From: JAZDGX01 sp043806645
Lineage (GTDB): Bacteria > Eisenbacteria > RBG-16-71-46 > CAIMUX01 > WJJG01
Direction of reading: 5' to 3'
Assembly: GCA_043806645.1 (NCBI GenBank)
Contig: JAZDGX010000135.1
Coordinates: 1-11,208 of the forward strand
Length of the DNA: 11,208 bases
In this document: one piece after another, positions 1 to 6,307 of the stretch
How positions within the stretch are numbered: position 1 is the stretch's first letter
Layout: each line of letters begins with the position of its first letter
Notes under the pieces: generated by a model
The model's database searches: none
The model's input: the letters and a program-made list of their open reading frames with translations, nothing else
Told to the model about the DNA's origin: nothing
Made by a program: the position numbers and the translations under genes

Positions 1-96
1 GGCGCCGGAAACGCGGACGAGCAGGAACATCTCCGTAACGCGCTCGTGCGCGGCTTGGAGGCCTTCGAAACCGTCACGCGTGGCAGGCCCGTATGA
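1..96 (+). CDS. 3' end of an upstream gene, probably an SbcD/YhaO-like DNA repair exonuclease (partial)
   Basis: Frame 1 is open from the window edge and reads 31 residues, ending in VTRGRPV before a TGA at 94-96. The segment is helical in character (EQEHLRNALVRGLEAFE) and has no catalytic motif, so the family cannot be read directly. The stop overlaps the start of the next gene as ATGA, showing translational coupling and a shared operon. Genes directly upstream of YhaN/SbcC-type ATPases are usually the calcineurin-like Mre11/SbcD/YhaO nuclease that forms a complex with the ATPase. The assignment rests on that context alone. That this is a real C-terminus is fairly sure; the identity is an inference. 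Confidence 0.6.
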   Translation, partial: GAGNADEQEHLRNALVRGLEAFETVTRGRPV

Positions 97-3000
97 ATCG
101 CGTCGCCTTTCAGCGGCTGGAACTGCAAGGCTTCGGGCCCTACGCCCGGACGACGCGCTTCCTTCTTGCGGACGGCCTGAGCGTCTTCATCGCGCCCAAT
201 GAGACGGGCAAGTCCACATTCCTGGCCGGCCTGCTCGCCGTGCTCTTCGGTCTGCCGGAAAAGGCCGACCCGCAAGTCTGGGGCACGACCCGCTTTCAAA
301 ACTGGGAGGCTCCGCTTCCCTATCGCGGCTCGCTGCTGTTTCTCGCCGGCGGTCAGTGGCATCGCATCCAGCGCGATTTCTCGTCGCATCAGGTCGTCTG
401 GACCGTGGCCGATCCCAGCCCCGCGCCTCCGTCACCCGCGACGGATGCATGGAAGGCGCTCTTCACCGACGAGCACCGCGCTTCGGGTCGCGGCGGGGCC
501 CGCCCGCGCTACGAGCAGCTTCTGCGCAAGGTCCTGGGCTTCGACGACCTCGGGCTCTTCCGCCTGACCTATTGCCTCACGCAGGATCCCGAGGATCGCA
601 CGCGCGAGGAGACGATCTACCGCAGCCGGCAGGTGCCCGCGGACGTCCAGAATCTCATCAGCGGAAGCGGCGGGCGCGTGAGCGATGTCCTGGCCCGTCT
701 CTTCGATGCCTTCGGCGAGATCACCCAGACCACGGGCGAGGCGGGACTCCTCCGGCCGGGCAATGTCCGCGCGGCGAATCTCCATACGCCCGGCCGTCTC
801 GAACAGGTGGAAGAGGCCTTGCAGGAAACGCGCGACGCGCTCGATGCGGCCCGGCAGGCCTTGGAGCGCCTGCACGGCTCGCAAACATTGCTCGAAGAGA
901 AGCGCTGTCTGCTCGAGCGCGTGCGCGTCGAGCTGACCGCCGACCGCGAGTTGCTGGAAAAGTGGAGCCGCTGGGCTCAGGCGCGGCGGCAGGTGCGCGA
1001 TCTGCGCAAAGGCGCCGTCGCGGTCGAGACGGCACTGGATCAACTCGCGCGCGAGGAGATCCAGCAACGGGAGCACGAGGGTACGCTGGCCGCTTCGCTG
1101 CCCGAGTACCAGGCACCCGATTTCCCCTTCGCCGAGCGCGGCGGTGAACTCCAGGCGCTCCAAGAAGCCGAGCGGGACCTTGAGCGGATCGCGGGGGAAT
1201 CCCGCGAGGCGCGCGGGCAGCAGGAGCAGATCGCGCGCGAGATCGAACTCGCCCAGGAAGAGATCCGCACGCGCCACGCGGATTACGTCGACCGTCCCCA
1301 TCTGCTCCGCGATCTCGATGATTGGGAGCGCGTGAGCGCCGAGCTCGCGAATCTGCAAGGCGAGCTCAGCGGCATCGCAAGCGAGATCGAGACCTGTCGC
1401 ACCGAGGCGCAAAGGACGGGCCGGTGGACGGCGCTCGACGACAGCGTGGAGCCGGCGAAGGCGCGCCCGGTGCGGCATCTCGAGGAGTTGCGCTCCCGGC
1501 TGCCCCGGTTCCTCGAGCTGACCGCCGAGAGCGAGCGGCTGGAAACCGATCGCGAGGCTTGCGAAGCGCGTCTCGCGGGCCCGCTGCGGGCCGCGGGGGA
1601 GGTGCCGGAAGAGCTGCGCGAGGAAGCGCTCGTCTTTCCGGAGCGCGTCGAGAGACTGCGCCTCGAGGCCGCCGCCGCCGCCCGCACGGCCCAGGAACAG
1701 CAAGAGCGCGCGGAGGCGCTGGCGCGGGAAGTCGCCGAGCTGCGCGAGATCGAGACCAGCCTGGTCGAACACTTCGGGCCATCGGCCCCGCCGCCCGAGA
1801 CCGGATCGCCCGCACGCGCGGCGTCTCGCAACGCCGAGCTTCCCGAACGCTGGAACGCGGCGCGCGAAACCATCGGCAAGAAACTCGAATGTCTCCAGGA
1901 AGAAGGCCGCCTGCTCAACCGCATGGCCGACGCTCAGCGCCGCATTCGCGCGGGATTCTTCAGGCAAATCGTGCTCCCCGCGGCCGGAGCCTTCCTCGCG
2001 GTCTTCGCGGTCGTCTATCTCGCGACACACCTGCCTCCCGTCTCCGCCACGCCCGAGTTTCTGGCTGCCCCGATTGCCGGACTGGCCATCGGGACAATCG
2101 TCGCTCTGGTGGCCTACCATCGCTCCAAGGGCGCGTCGCATAGGGACTATCGCGCGGCCCAGGGGCGCTTGTCGGCGGTCCAGCGGACCCTGCACGCAAC
2201 GGATGCCCGGCTGCGGGAGTCGGGAGCCGGATTGGACGCGCTCGACGGTGAAGCCCTGGCAGAGCTGGAGGCGCGCTTCGATCGCTACGTCGCAATCGGC
2301 CGGGGAATGGCCGAGCATAAAGCCTCGGCGACCGGAGCGGACGACCTCGATCGGGCCCGTGCGGCGGCCGCGCGGACCGCAGCGGCCGTGATGGACCTGC
2401 AGGGGCGCATGGCGCCCTTGGGCGACGACCCGGCCAGGCTCGTCTCGACTTGGATCGAGACCACGCGCCGCTTGAAGGCGATCCAGACGCGGCTGCGCGA
2501 GATCGAAGCCGAAGTCGGCCCGGGAGACTGGACCCGCCGGCTGCTGGCGGAACTCCCATCGATATGGCAGCGCCTGGCCATGCTCGCCCGCATCGCCGAC
2601 CGCGCGGCGACGCCGCGCCAGGTGATCGAACGGCTGCGCGACATCCGTCCGCTGCAGTGGGACGAGTGGATCGCCGAGGCCCGTTCGTTCGAGGAGGCGA
2701 GCGCGCGGCTGGCGGAGTTACGCACTCGCGCGGATGCCCTGGCGGCGCGCGACGAATCGGGACGCAGCCGGCTCGAGCAGCTCGCACAGCGAAGCGCGGA
2801 GCTGCAGGCGGCCTGCGCGCCGTTCGATCTCGATCAGCCGCGGGACAATGTGCGCATCTCTTTCGCGCGCCATCAGACGCTCGACGAGCAGACGAGAAAC
2901 GCCCGCGCCCAACTCGCGCCGCTGCTCGAGCGGATCGCGGCGCTGGACGGCCGGGCCCGCGAGCGCAGCGAGCGCATCGCGTCCCTGCGCGGGCCTCTCG

Positions 3001-3896
3001 AGGATTGCCTGCAACCCGCGGGCGGCGACGCGGGGGCGGCCGTGCAGCGTCTCGAGAAGGCGCGCGGGCTGCGTGACGGATGGCGCCGCGCGGCCGAGAA
3101 GCGCATCGGCATACTCAAGTCCCACGGAGTCGCCGGCAGCGACGATCTACGCATCAAGCTCGAGGAGCTGCGCCAGGAAGCGGCCCGCGCGGCGGAGCAA
3201 ATCCAGGCGCTCGAGGCGCGCCACGCGATGTTCCACGACTTGGCCGACACCGATCCCGAGGAGATCCACCGCCGGCAGGTAGAGCTCGAGCAGCGCATCG
3301 CGCGCGCCACGGCGGAGGCGGATACCCTCGATCGAGAATTCGTCGCGCTGCGCGATCAGGTGTCCGAGGCGCGTTCCGACGGCAAGCGCGCGGGAAACGT
3401 CGCGGTGCTCGAACTCGATCTGCAGAGACTCGAGACCGAGCGCACGACCCTGCGGCGTGATCGCGAGGCCTATCGGCTGGCGTTTCTCACGCTGCAGGAG
3501 GCCGCGGAACAGTTCAATCAGACCCATCGCGAACGCTTGCAGGAACGCGTCACCGAGATCTTCCGGGAGATCAGTCTCCATCCGCGGCGGTCCATTCGAT
3601 TGGGTGAGGATTTCGAAATCGAAGCCTCCGAGGACGGCCGCCCCTGCGCCATCCGCCAGCTCAGCCAGGGCGCACGCGACCAACTCGCCCTCGCCCTGCG
3701 CCTCGCGGTCGCGGAAATGCTGTCGCAGGAAGCACGCCTGCCGCTTTTGCTCGACGATCCCTTCCTCGCCTTCGATGCCGCCCGCCTGGAAGAGATGCGC
3801 CGCACCCTGACACGCATCGCCGGCGAGCGTCAGGTCATTCTGCTCTCTCACCGCGAGGAACTTGCCGGGTGGGGCGAGGCGATCGCGATCGAGTGA
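93..3896 (+). CDS. SbcC/Rad50-type AAA ATPase, YhaN-like, with two membrane-like helices
   Basis: A 1267-residue SMC-like ATPase, expected to work with an SbcD/Mre11-type nuclease in processing DNA ends. The N-terminal part has the Rad50-like opening LELQGFGPYA and a Walker A motif APNETGKST (residues 34-42), in which the usual first Gly is Ala. Long Glu/Arg/Leu/Ala-rich coiled coils follow on both sides of a hydrophobic pair at about 626-647 and 657-676, split by a short Pro-rich turn. This pair stands where SbcC carries its zinc hook; no CxxC hook was seen. The C-terminal part has the ABC signature LSQGARDQ (1190-1197), Walker B with LLLDDPF (D1221, D1222) and the switch histidine H1253 in LLSHREEL. 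The order of parts matches YhaN-family proteins, some of which have a membrane segment in the coiled coil. The ATG overlaps the preceding stop (ATGA), which supports this start. The large minus-strand frames opposite it are codon-bias shadows. The ATPase class is sure; the precise subfamily is likely. Confidence 0.9.
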   Translation: MNRVAFQRLELQGFGPYARTTRFLLADGLSVFIAPNETGKSTFLAGLLAVLFGLPEKADPQVWGTTRFQNWEAPLPYRGSLLFLAGGQWHRIQRDFSSHQVVWTVADPSPAPPSPATDAWKALFTDEHRASGRGGARPRYEQLLRKVLGFDDLGLFRLTYCLTQDPEDRTREETIYRSRQVPADVQNLISGSGGRVSDVLARLFDAFGEITQTTGEAGLLRPGNVRAANLHTPGRLEQVEEALQETRDALDAARQALERLHGSQTLLEEKRCLLERVRVELTADRELLEKWSRWAQARRQVRDLRKGAVAVETALDQLAREEIQQREHEGTLAASLPEYQAPDFPFAERGGELQALQEAERDLERIAGESREARGQQEQIAREIELAQEEIRTRHADYVDRPHLLRDLDDWERVSAELANLQGELSGIASEIETCRTEAQRTGRWTALDDSVEPAKARPVRHLEELRSRLPRFLELTAESERLETDREACEARLAGPLRAAGEVPEELREEALVFPERVERLRLEAAAAARTAQEQQERAEALAREVAELREIETSLVEHFGPSAPPPETGSPARAASRNAELPERWNAARETIGKKLECLQEEGRLLNRMADAQRRIRAGFFRQIVLPAAGAFLAVFAVVYLATHLPPVSATPEFLAAPIAGLAIGTIVALVAYHRSKGASHRDYRAAQGRLSAVQRTLHATDARLRESGAGLDALDGEALAELEARFDRYVAIGRGMAEHKASATGADDLDRARAAAARTAAAVMDLQGRMAPLGDDPARLVSTWIETTRRLKAIQTRLREIEAEVGPGDWTRRLLAELPSIWQRLAMLARIADRAATPRQVIERLRDIRPLQWDEWIAEARSFEEASARLAELRTRADALAARDESGRSRLEQLAQRSAELQAACAPFDLDQPRDNVRISFARHQTLDEQTRNARAQLAPLLERIAALDGRARERSERIASLRGPLEDCLQPAGGDAGAAVQRLEKARGLRDGWRRAAEKRIGILKSHGVAGSDDLRIKLEELRQEAARAAEQIQALEARHAMFHDLADTDPEEIHRRQVELEQRIARATAEADTLDREFVALRDQVSEARSDGKRAGNVAVLELDLQRLETERTTLRRDREAYRLAFLTLQEAAEQFNQTHRERLQERVTEIFREISLHPRRSIRLGEDFEIEASEDGRPCAIRQLSQGARDQLALALRLAVAEMLSQEARLPLLLDDPFLAFDAARLEEMRRTLTRIAGERQVILLSHREELAGWGEAIAIE

Positions 3897-3904
3897 CCCC
3901 TTGT

Positions 3905-3963
3905 CGGATGCCCTCGGGGGATGAAACGACCGCGCTTGCGGGACCCGCAGCCGGATGCCCTCG
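3905..3963. repeat. 12-nt direct repeat pair downstream of the ATPase gene
   Basis: CGGATGCCCTCG occurs at 3905-3916 and again at 3952-3963, 47 nt apart start to start. Two copies of 12 nt this close are more than expected by chance, but no function is evident. It could be a small duplication or a pair of protein-binding sites. Confidence 0.5.
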
Positions 3964-4069
3964 AGGCAACGCCGTTGCGAGAGGGGCCCGGCCATAACTT
4001 ATTCCAACATGGTTGATTACGGGCGAGGCCACAGACTCGGGCAGGGCCGCTCTCCCCGCAGCACAATCC

Positions 4070-4097
4070 TTGACATCTCGGTTGCGCTGAGTATTAT
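4070..4097 (+). promoter_or_regulatory. sigma70-type promoter for the small RNA
   Basis: A perfect -35 box TTGACA (4070-4075), a 16-nt spacer and a -10 box TATTAT (4092-4097, five of six consensus bases) predict transcription starting near 4103-4105. This is the best housekeeping-type promoter in the window, and it sits in an AT-enriched patch of otherwise GC-rich DNA. No ribosome binding site and ATG follow at a sensible distance. A structured region and an intrinsic terminator do follow, which points to a non-coding transcript. Confidence 0.75.
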
Positions 4098-4104
4098 CCG
4101 AGAA

Positions 4105-4135
4105 ACGTCCGGCCGACTCGCGGCCGGCGTCTTTT
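4105..4135 (+). promoter_or_regulatory. 5' hairpin followed by a short U run, possible attenuator
   Basis: CCGGCCG (4109-4115) and CGGCCGG (4121-4127) form a perfect 7-bp GC helix with a 5-nt loop. ACG/CGT extends it past one bulged base, and CTTTT (4131-4135) follows. It begins within a few bases of the predicted transcription start. It could stop some transcripts after about 30 nt, stop readthrough from the upstream ATPase operon, or simply protect the RNA's 5' end. Only four U residues follow the stem, so termination would be weak. Confidence 0.4.
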
Positions 4136-4258
4136 GGATGGATGGTAGGCTGCGGATTTTGTAAGAGCCGGGTGGATCTCTCGGGCCATCTGTGTGGCAG
4201 GAGGCCCTAGCACCCACCTCAGGGAAGGATTGGGAGAAATCCCGAGTCCCACCCGCTT

Positions 4259-4297
4259 AGCCGGCGCTCGCCTCGTGTGAGCGCCGGCTTTCTCTTT
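4259..4297 (+). terminator. intrinsic terminator of the small RNA
   Basis: GCCGGCGCTC (4260-4269) pairs perfectly with GAGCGCCGGC (4279-4288) around a 9-nt loop. An A-U pair (4259/4289) adds one more step, and the T-rich tail TTTCTCTTT (4289-4297) follows. This is a strong factor-independent terminator on the plus strand, about 190 nt after the promoter at 4070-4097. Confidence 0.85.
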
Positions 4298-4306
4298 CGG
4301 CTGCAG

Positions 4307-4349
4307 AAAAACGGGATCGGTCCCCAGTTTGCGCCGGGGACCGTTTCCC
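4307..4349 (-). terminator. second intrinsic terminator of the ribosomal operon
   Basis: CGGTCCCC (4318-4325) and GGGGACCG (4336-4343) form an 8-bp helix, extended by GGGA (4313-4316) with TCCC (4346-4349) past a small internal loop. Read on the minus strand, the stem is followed by GTTTTTC (complement of 4306-4312), an adequate U tract. It probably backs up the terminator at 4464-4502. It also lies tail to tail with the small-RNA terminator, shielding that gene from ribosomal-operon transcription. Confidence 0.65.
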
Positions 4350-4371
4350 GGGTCTCACCTGAGGAGGGTTG

Positions 4372-4401
4372 ATCACCCCGTGTGGCTGTACACGGGGTGA
4401 T
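4372..4401. repeat. perfect 12-bp inverted repeat, role unknown
   Basis: ATCACCCCGTGT (4372-4383) and ACACGGGGTGAT (4390-4401) are exact inverted copies around the 6-nt loop GGCTGT. Neither strand has a proper T tract after the stem, although the plus side reads TTGCGTCTTGT. It could be a weak or factor-assisted terminator, an RNA stabilising stem, or a dyad site for a DNA-binding protein. Confidence 0.6.
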
Positions 4402-4463
4402 TGCGTCTTGTCCGCACCGTCTCCTACCCAGTTCGGTCGGGCGGGTTCCAACAGCCGGCCCTT

Positions 4464-4502
4464 AAGAACAAACCCCCACCGCCAGGTGTGGCGCGCGGGG
4501 GT
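4464..4502 (-). terminator. intrinsic terminator after rplQ
   Basis: ACCCCC (4472-4477) pairs with GGGGGT (4497-4502). An inner stem CGCCA/TGGCG (4480-4484 with 4489-4493) is capped by a GGTG loop. On the minus strand the stem runs into TTTGTTCTT. It lies 57 nt past the rplQ stop, as expected for the end of the ribosomal protein operon. Confidence 0.75.
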
Positions 4503-4559
4503 CTACATCAGTTATCCAGCTTTGCGACTATCGGTTACGGTGCGCCGGCAGCCGGGTCC

Positions 4560-5162
4560 CTACTCCTTGTCTTCCTTCTTCGTCCCCTTCTTTGGCTTCT
4601 TCGGTTCCTTCTTCTCTGCCTTCTTGTCTGCTTTGTCTGCCTTGCCTGCCTTCTTCTCTACCTTCTTCGTTTCCTTCTCTTCCTTCTTCGCGTCCTTGGA
4701 TTCCTTCGTTTCCTTGGCTTCCTTCGCTTCCTTCTTGCCCTTCGCTTCCTTCTCGGCGGCCTTCGCGGCCTCTTCACGCACTTTGCGCTCGGCAGCTTTC
4801 TGGTCCGGGGTTTTCACCAGCTCCAGCATCGCCATCTCGCCCGCGTCTCCCTGGCGGGCGCGGGTGCGCAGCACGCGCGTATAGCCACCCGGGCGCTCGG
4901 TGTACCAGGGCGCGATCGTGTCGAAAAGCTTCTTCGCCACATCGGCATTCTGCACCACGCGCGCGACCAGGCGTCGCGAATGAAGATCGTCGCGCTTGGC
5001 ATAGGTGATGAGGCGCTCGGCCACCCGGCGCGCTTCCTTCGCCTTGGCGAGCGTGGTCTCGATTCGCTCGTGCTCGAAGAGAGCCGTCGTCAGGTTGCGC
5101 ATCAGCGCGCGGCGATGCGCCGCGGTGCGGCTCAGCTTGCGCCCGTCCTTCTTGTGCCTCAT
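4560..5162 (-). CDS. rplQ: 50S ribosomal protein L17 with a long Lys/Glu/Ala-rich C-terminal tail
   Basis: L17 binds 23S rRNA in the large subunit. The family core is clear from MRHKKDGRKLSRTAAHRRAL through LFEHERIETTLAKAKEARR to PGGYTRVLRTRARQGDAGEM and MAMLELV (residues 1 to about 117), which is the usual full length of about 115-130 residues. Residues 119-200 are an extra tail of 82 residues, about 31 of them Lys and the rest mostly Glu, Ala and Asp, with no aromatic residue. It is expected to be disordered or a charged helix. Lys is written almost only as AAG, so the DNA (4563-4808) is a CTT/TTC-rich low-complexity tract. The ATG start is fixed by the conserved N-terminus. It is the last gene of the cluster, 31 nt after rpoA, with terminators downstream. 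Such tails occur on L17 in some lineages; their job is not evident here. Confidence 0.97.
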   Translation of the reverse strand: MRHKKDGRKLSRTAAHRRALMRNLTTALFEHERIETTLAKAKEARRVAERLITYAKRDDLHSRRLVARVVQNADVAKKLFDTIAPWYTERPGGYTRVLRTRARQGDAGEMAMLELVKTPDQKAAERKVREEAAKAAEKEAKGKKEAKEAKETKESKDAKKEEKETKKVEKKAGKADKADKKAEKKEPKKPKKGTKKEDKE

Positions 5163-5193
5163 CGCAGTTCCCCTTCCGCTCCGTCGCTCCCGG

Positions 5194-6255
5194 CTACTCC
5201 TCGTCGCTGATGCCCAGCTCTTCCTCTTCCAGCTCCAGCTCTTCCAGCGGACTCGGCAGGTCGGTCTCGCCGCGCACGCCGAGGTACTTCGTCACATCCA
5301 TGCCGAAGTAGAGACCCATGCCCTGGATGAGGTCCTGGATCTCCTTCAGCGACTTCTTGCCGAAGTTGCGGTAGAGCAGCATTTCCTGTTCGGTCTTGCG
5401 CACCAGGTCGCCGAGCGTGCGCAGGCGCGCCGCGCGCAGGCAGTTGGCCGAGCGCACCGAAAGCTCGAGCTCGTCGACGCTCTTCTCCAGCAGACCCTTG
5501 ATGCGCGTGAATTCCTCGTCGACCTTCTCCTCGGCCTCCTCTTCGAATTCCTCCTCGAACTTGACGAAGATATTGAAGTGATCGCGCAGGATCTTGCCCG
5601 ACATGGCCAGGGCGTCCTGCGGGAGGATCGAACCATCCGTGCTGATCTCCAGGATCAGCTTGTCGAAGTCGATGCGCTGGCCGATGCGTGCGCTCTCGAC
5701 CGAGTACTGCACGTGCGTGATCGGACTGAAGTTGGTGTCGAGAACGATCGTGCCCAGCGGCCGCTGTCCAACCTTCTGGTGCTCTTCGGCGGTGACATAG
5801 CCGCGTCCCGAGCCCACTTCGACTTCGAACTCGACATCCGCTTCCCGATTCACCGTGCAAATCGGCAGGTCGGGATTGAGGATCTCGATGTCCGAGGAAA
5901 TCTGCAGATCTCCCGCGCGGATATGCGCCTCGCCCAAGGCCTTGAAGATCCCGGTGCGGGGCCCGTCGCCATGATGCTTGAAACGGATCTGCTTCAGGTT
6001 GAGAACGATGTCGGTGACATCCTCGAGCACGCCCGGGATGGAGGTGAATTCATGCAGCACGGGACCGCTGTTGAACTTGCAGGCGATCACGGCCGCGCCC
6101 TGCAACGACGACAGCAGCACCCGGCGCAGGGTGTTGCCAAGCGTGTAGCCGAACCCGCGCTCCAGGGGCTCCACGATGAACCGGCCGAAACCGTCGTTGG
6201 AGACGGCCTCGTCCCGCGTCACGGTATCCGGCATCTGGAGGACTCTCCATTTCAT
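5194..6255 (-). CDS. rpoA: DNA-directed RNA polymerase alpha subunit
   Basis: Alpha dimerises to nucleate RNA polymerase assembly, and its C-terminal domain contacts UP elements and activators. The 353-residue protein has the N-terminal domain (FIVEPLERGFGYTLGNTLRR, residues 27-45; LHEFTSIPGVLEDVTDIVLNL to 87). A linker rich in acidic residues follows (233-248, nearly all Glu), then the C-terminal domain (about 252-325) with VRSANCL at 267-273 and NFGKKSL at 297-303. R268, N271, G299 and K301 correspond by motif to the DNA-contact residues of E. coli alpha. A further acidic tail (about 337-353, rich in Glu) ends the protein. The start was placed at ATG 6255 because AAGGAGG (6265-6271) sits 9 nt upstream; a longer TTG-started version from 6288 would run through that site. 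It is 52 nt after rpsD and 31 nt before rplQ, in the standard alpha-operon order. Confidence 0.97.
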   Translation of the reverse strand: MKWRVLQMPDTVTRDEAVSNDGFGRFIVEPLERGFGYTLGNTLRRVLLSSLQGAAVIACKFNSGPVLHEFTSIPGVLEDVTDIVLNLKQIRFKHHGDGPRTGIFKALGEAHIRAGDLQISSDIEILNPDLPICTVNREADVEFEVEVGSGRGYVTAEEHQKVGQRPLGTIVLDTNFSPITHVQYSVESARIGQRIDFDKLILEISTDGSILPQDALAMSGKILRDHFNIFVKFEEEFEEEAEEKVDEEFTRIKGLLEKSVDELELSVRSANCLRAARLRTLGDLVRKTEQEMLLYRNFGKKSLKEIQDLIQGMGLYFGMDVTKYLGVRGETDLPSPLEELELEEEELGISDEE

Positions 6256-6264
6256 ATCGACATA

Positions 6265-6271
6265 CCTCCTT
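6265..6271 (-). promoter_or_regulatory. ribosome binding site that decides the rpoA start
   Basis: On the minus strand AAGGAGG lies 9 nt before ATG 6255. The in-frame TTG at 6288 is upstream of this site and has no comparable Shine-Dalgarno sequence, so the 353-residue form beginning MKWRVLQMPD is preferred. Confidence 0.8.
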
Positions 6272-6307
6272 GCGAGAAGGCCTCGCAATACCCCGCGCGG
6301 ACGACGA

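Larger units (their letters stand above)
4104..4297 (+). ncRNA. structured free-standing small RNA, about 190 nt; best guess 6S RNA (ssrS)
   Basis: Promoter, structured body and terminator together define a transcript of about 190 nt with no reading frame. The body closes with a long interrupted helix: 4162-4165 pairs with 4256-4259, 4169-4175 with 4249-4255, and 4180-4185 with 4241-4246, making 17 base pairs with small internal loops. It encloses about 55 nt, including the single-stranded-looking CCCTAGCACCCACCT (4205-4219). A separate 7-bp hairpin sits near the 5' end (4109-4127). The terminator hairpin abuts the closing helix. Size, isolation between its own promoter and terminator, and a long rod with a central open region fit 6S RNA, the regulator that binds the sigma70 RNA polymerase holoenzyme. 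The strong 5' hairpin is unusual for 6S, and I cannot confirm the match by alignment. It shows no tmRNA, RNase P, SRP or common riboswitch core. An RNA gene here is likely; the 6S identity is tentative. Confidence 0.6.
3897..4559. other. 663-bp intergenic region between convergent operons
   Basis: No convincing protein gene lies here; the short frames that exist have no ribosome binding site and cross strong hairpins. From left to right it holds a stretch with only a 12-nt direct repeat (3897-4069), a promoter (4070-4097), a structured RNA ending in an intrinsic terminator (to about 4297), a minus-strand terminator (4307-4349), a perfect 12-bp inverted repeat (4372-4401), a second minus-strand terminator (4464-4502) and the 57-nt 3' leader-out of rplQ. 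I saw no clear terminator for the ATPase gene before the promoter. Readthrough from it would run into the hairpin at 4105-4135 and then the terminator at 4259-4297. Confidence 0.75.

Noticed and set aside
432..2318. 628-residue open frame on the minus strand opposite the ATPase gene
   Set aside because: It mirrors the GC-rich coiled-coil codons of the real gene, has no plausible ribosome binding site or recognisable motif, and is fully overlapped by a clear ATPase.
4169..4185. T-box-like GGGTGG segment
   Set aside because: The T-box core needs ACCGCG soon after GGGTGG; here the bases are ATCTCTCGGG. No aminoacyl-tRNA synthetase or amino-acid gene follows, and the segment pairs in the small-RNA closing helix.
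4186..4240. Cobalamin or other riboswitch
   Set aside because: No conserved riboswitch core was recognised, and no gene follows within the transcript for it to control.
3955..4451. Small open frames of 60-70 codons in the intergenic region
   Set aside because: No Shine-Dalgarno sites, no family motifs, and they overlap the promoter, the small-RNA helices and the terminators.
4427..4462. tRNA-like GGGTTCCAAC segment
   Set aside because: No acceptor, D or anticodon arms can be built around it on either strand.
4369..5210. Plus-strand frames rich in Leu, Phe and Ser that look like membrane proteins
   Set aside because: They are the complement of AAG/GAG/GCC codons in the L17 tail, which yields CTT/TTC runs. 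They also cross two terminator hairpins.
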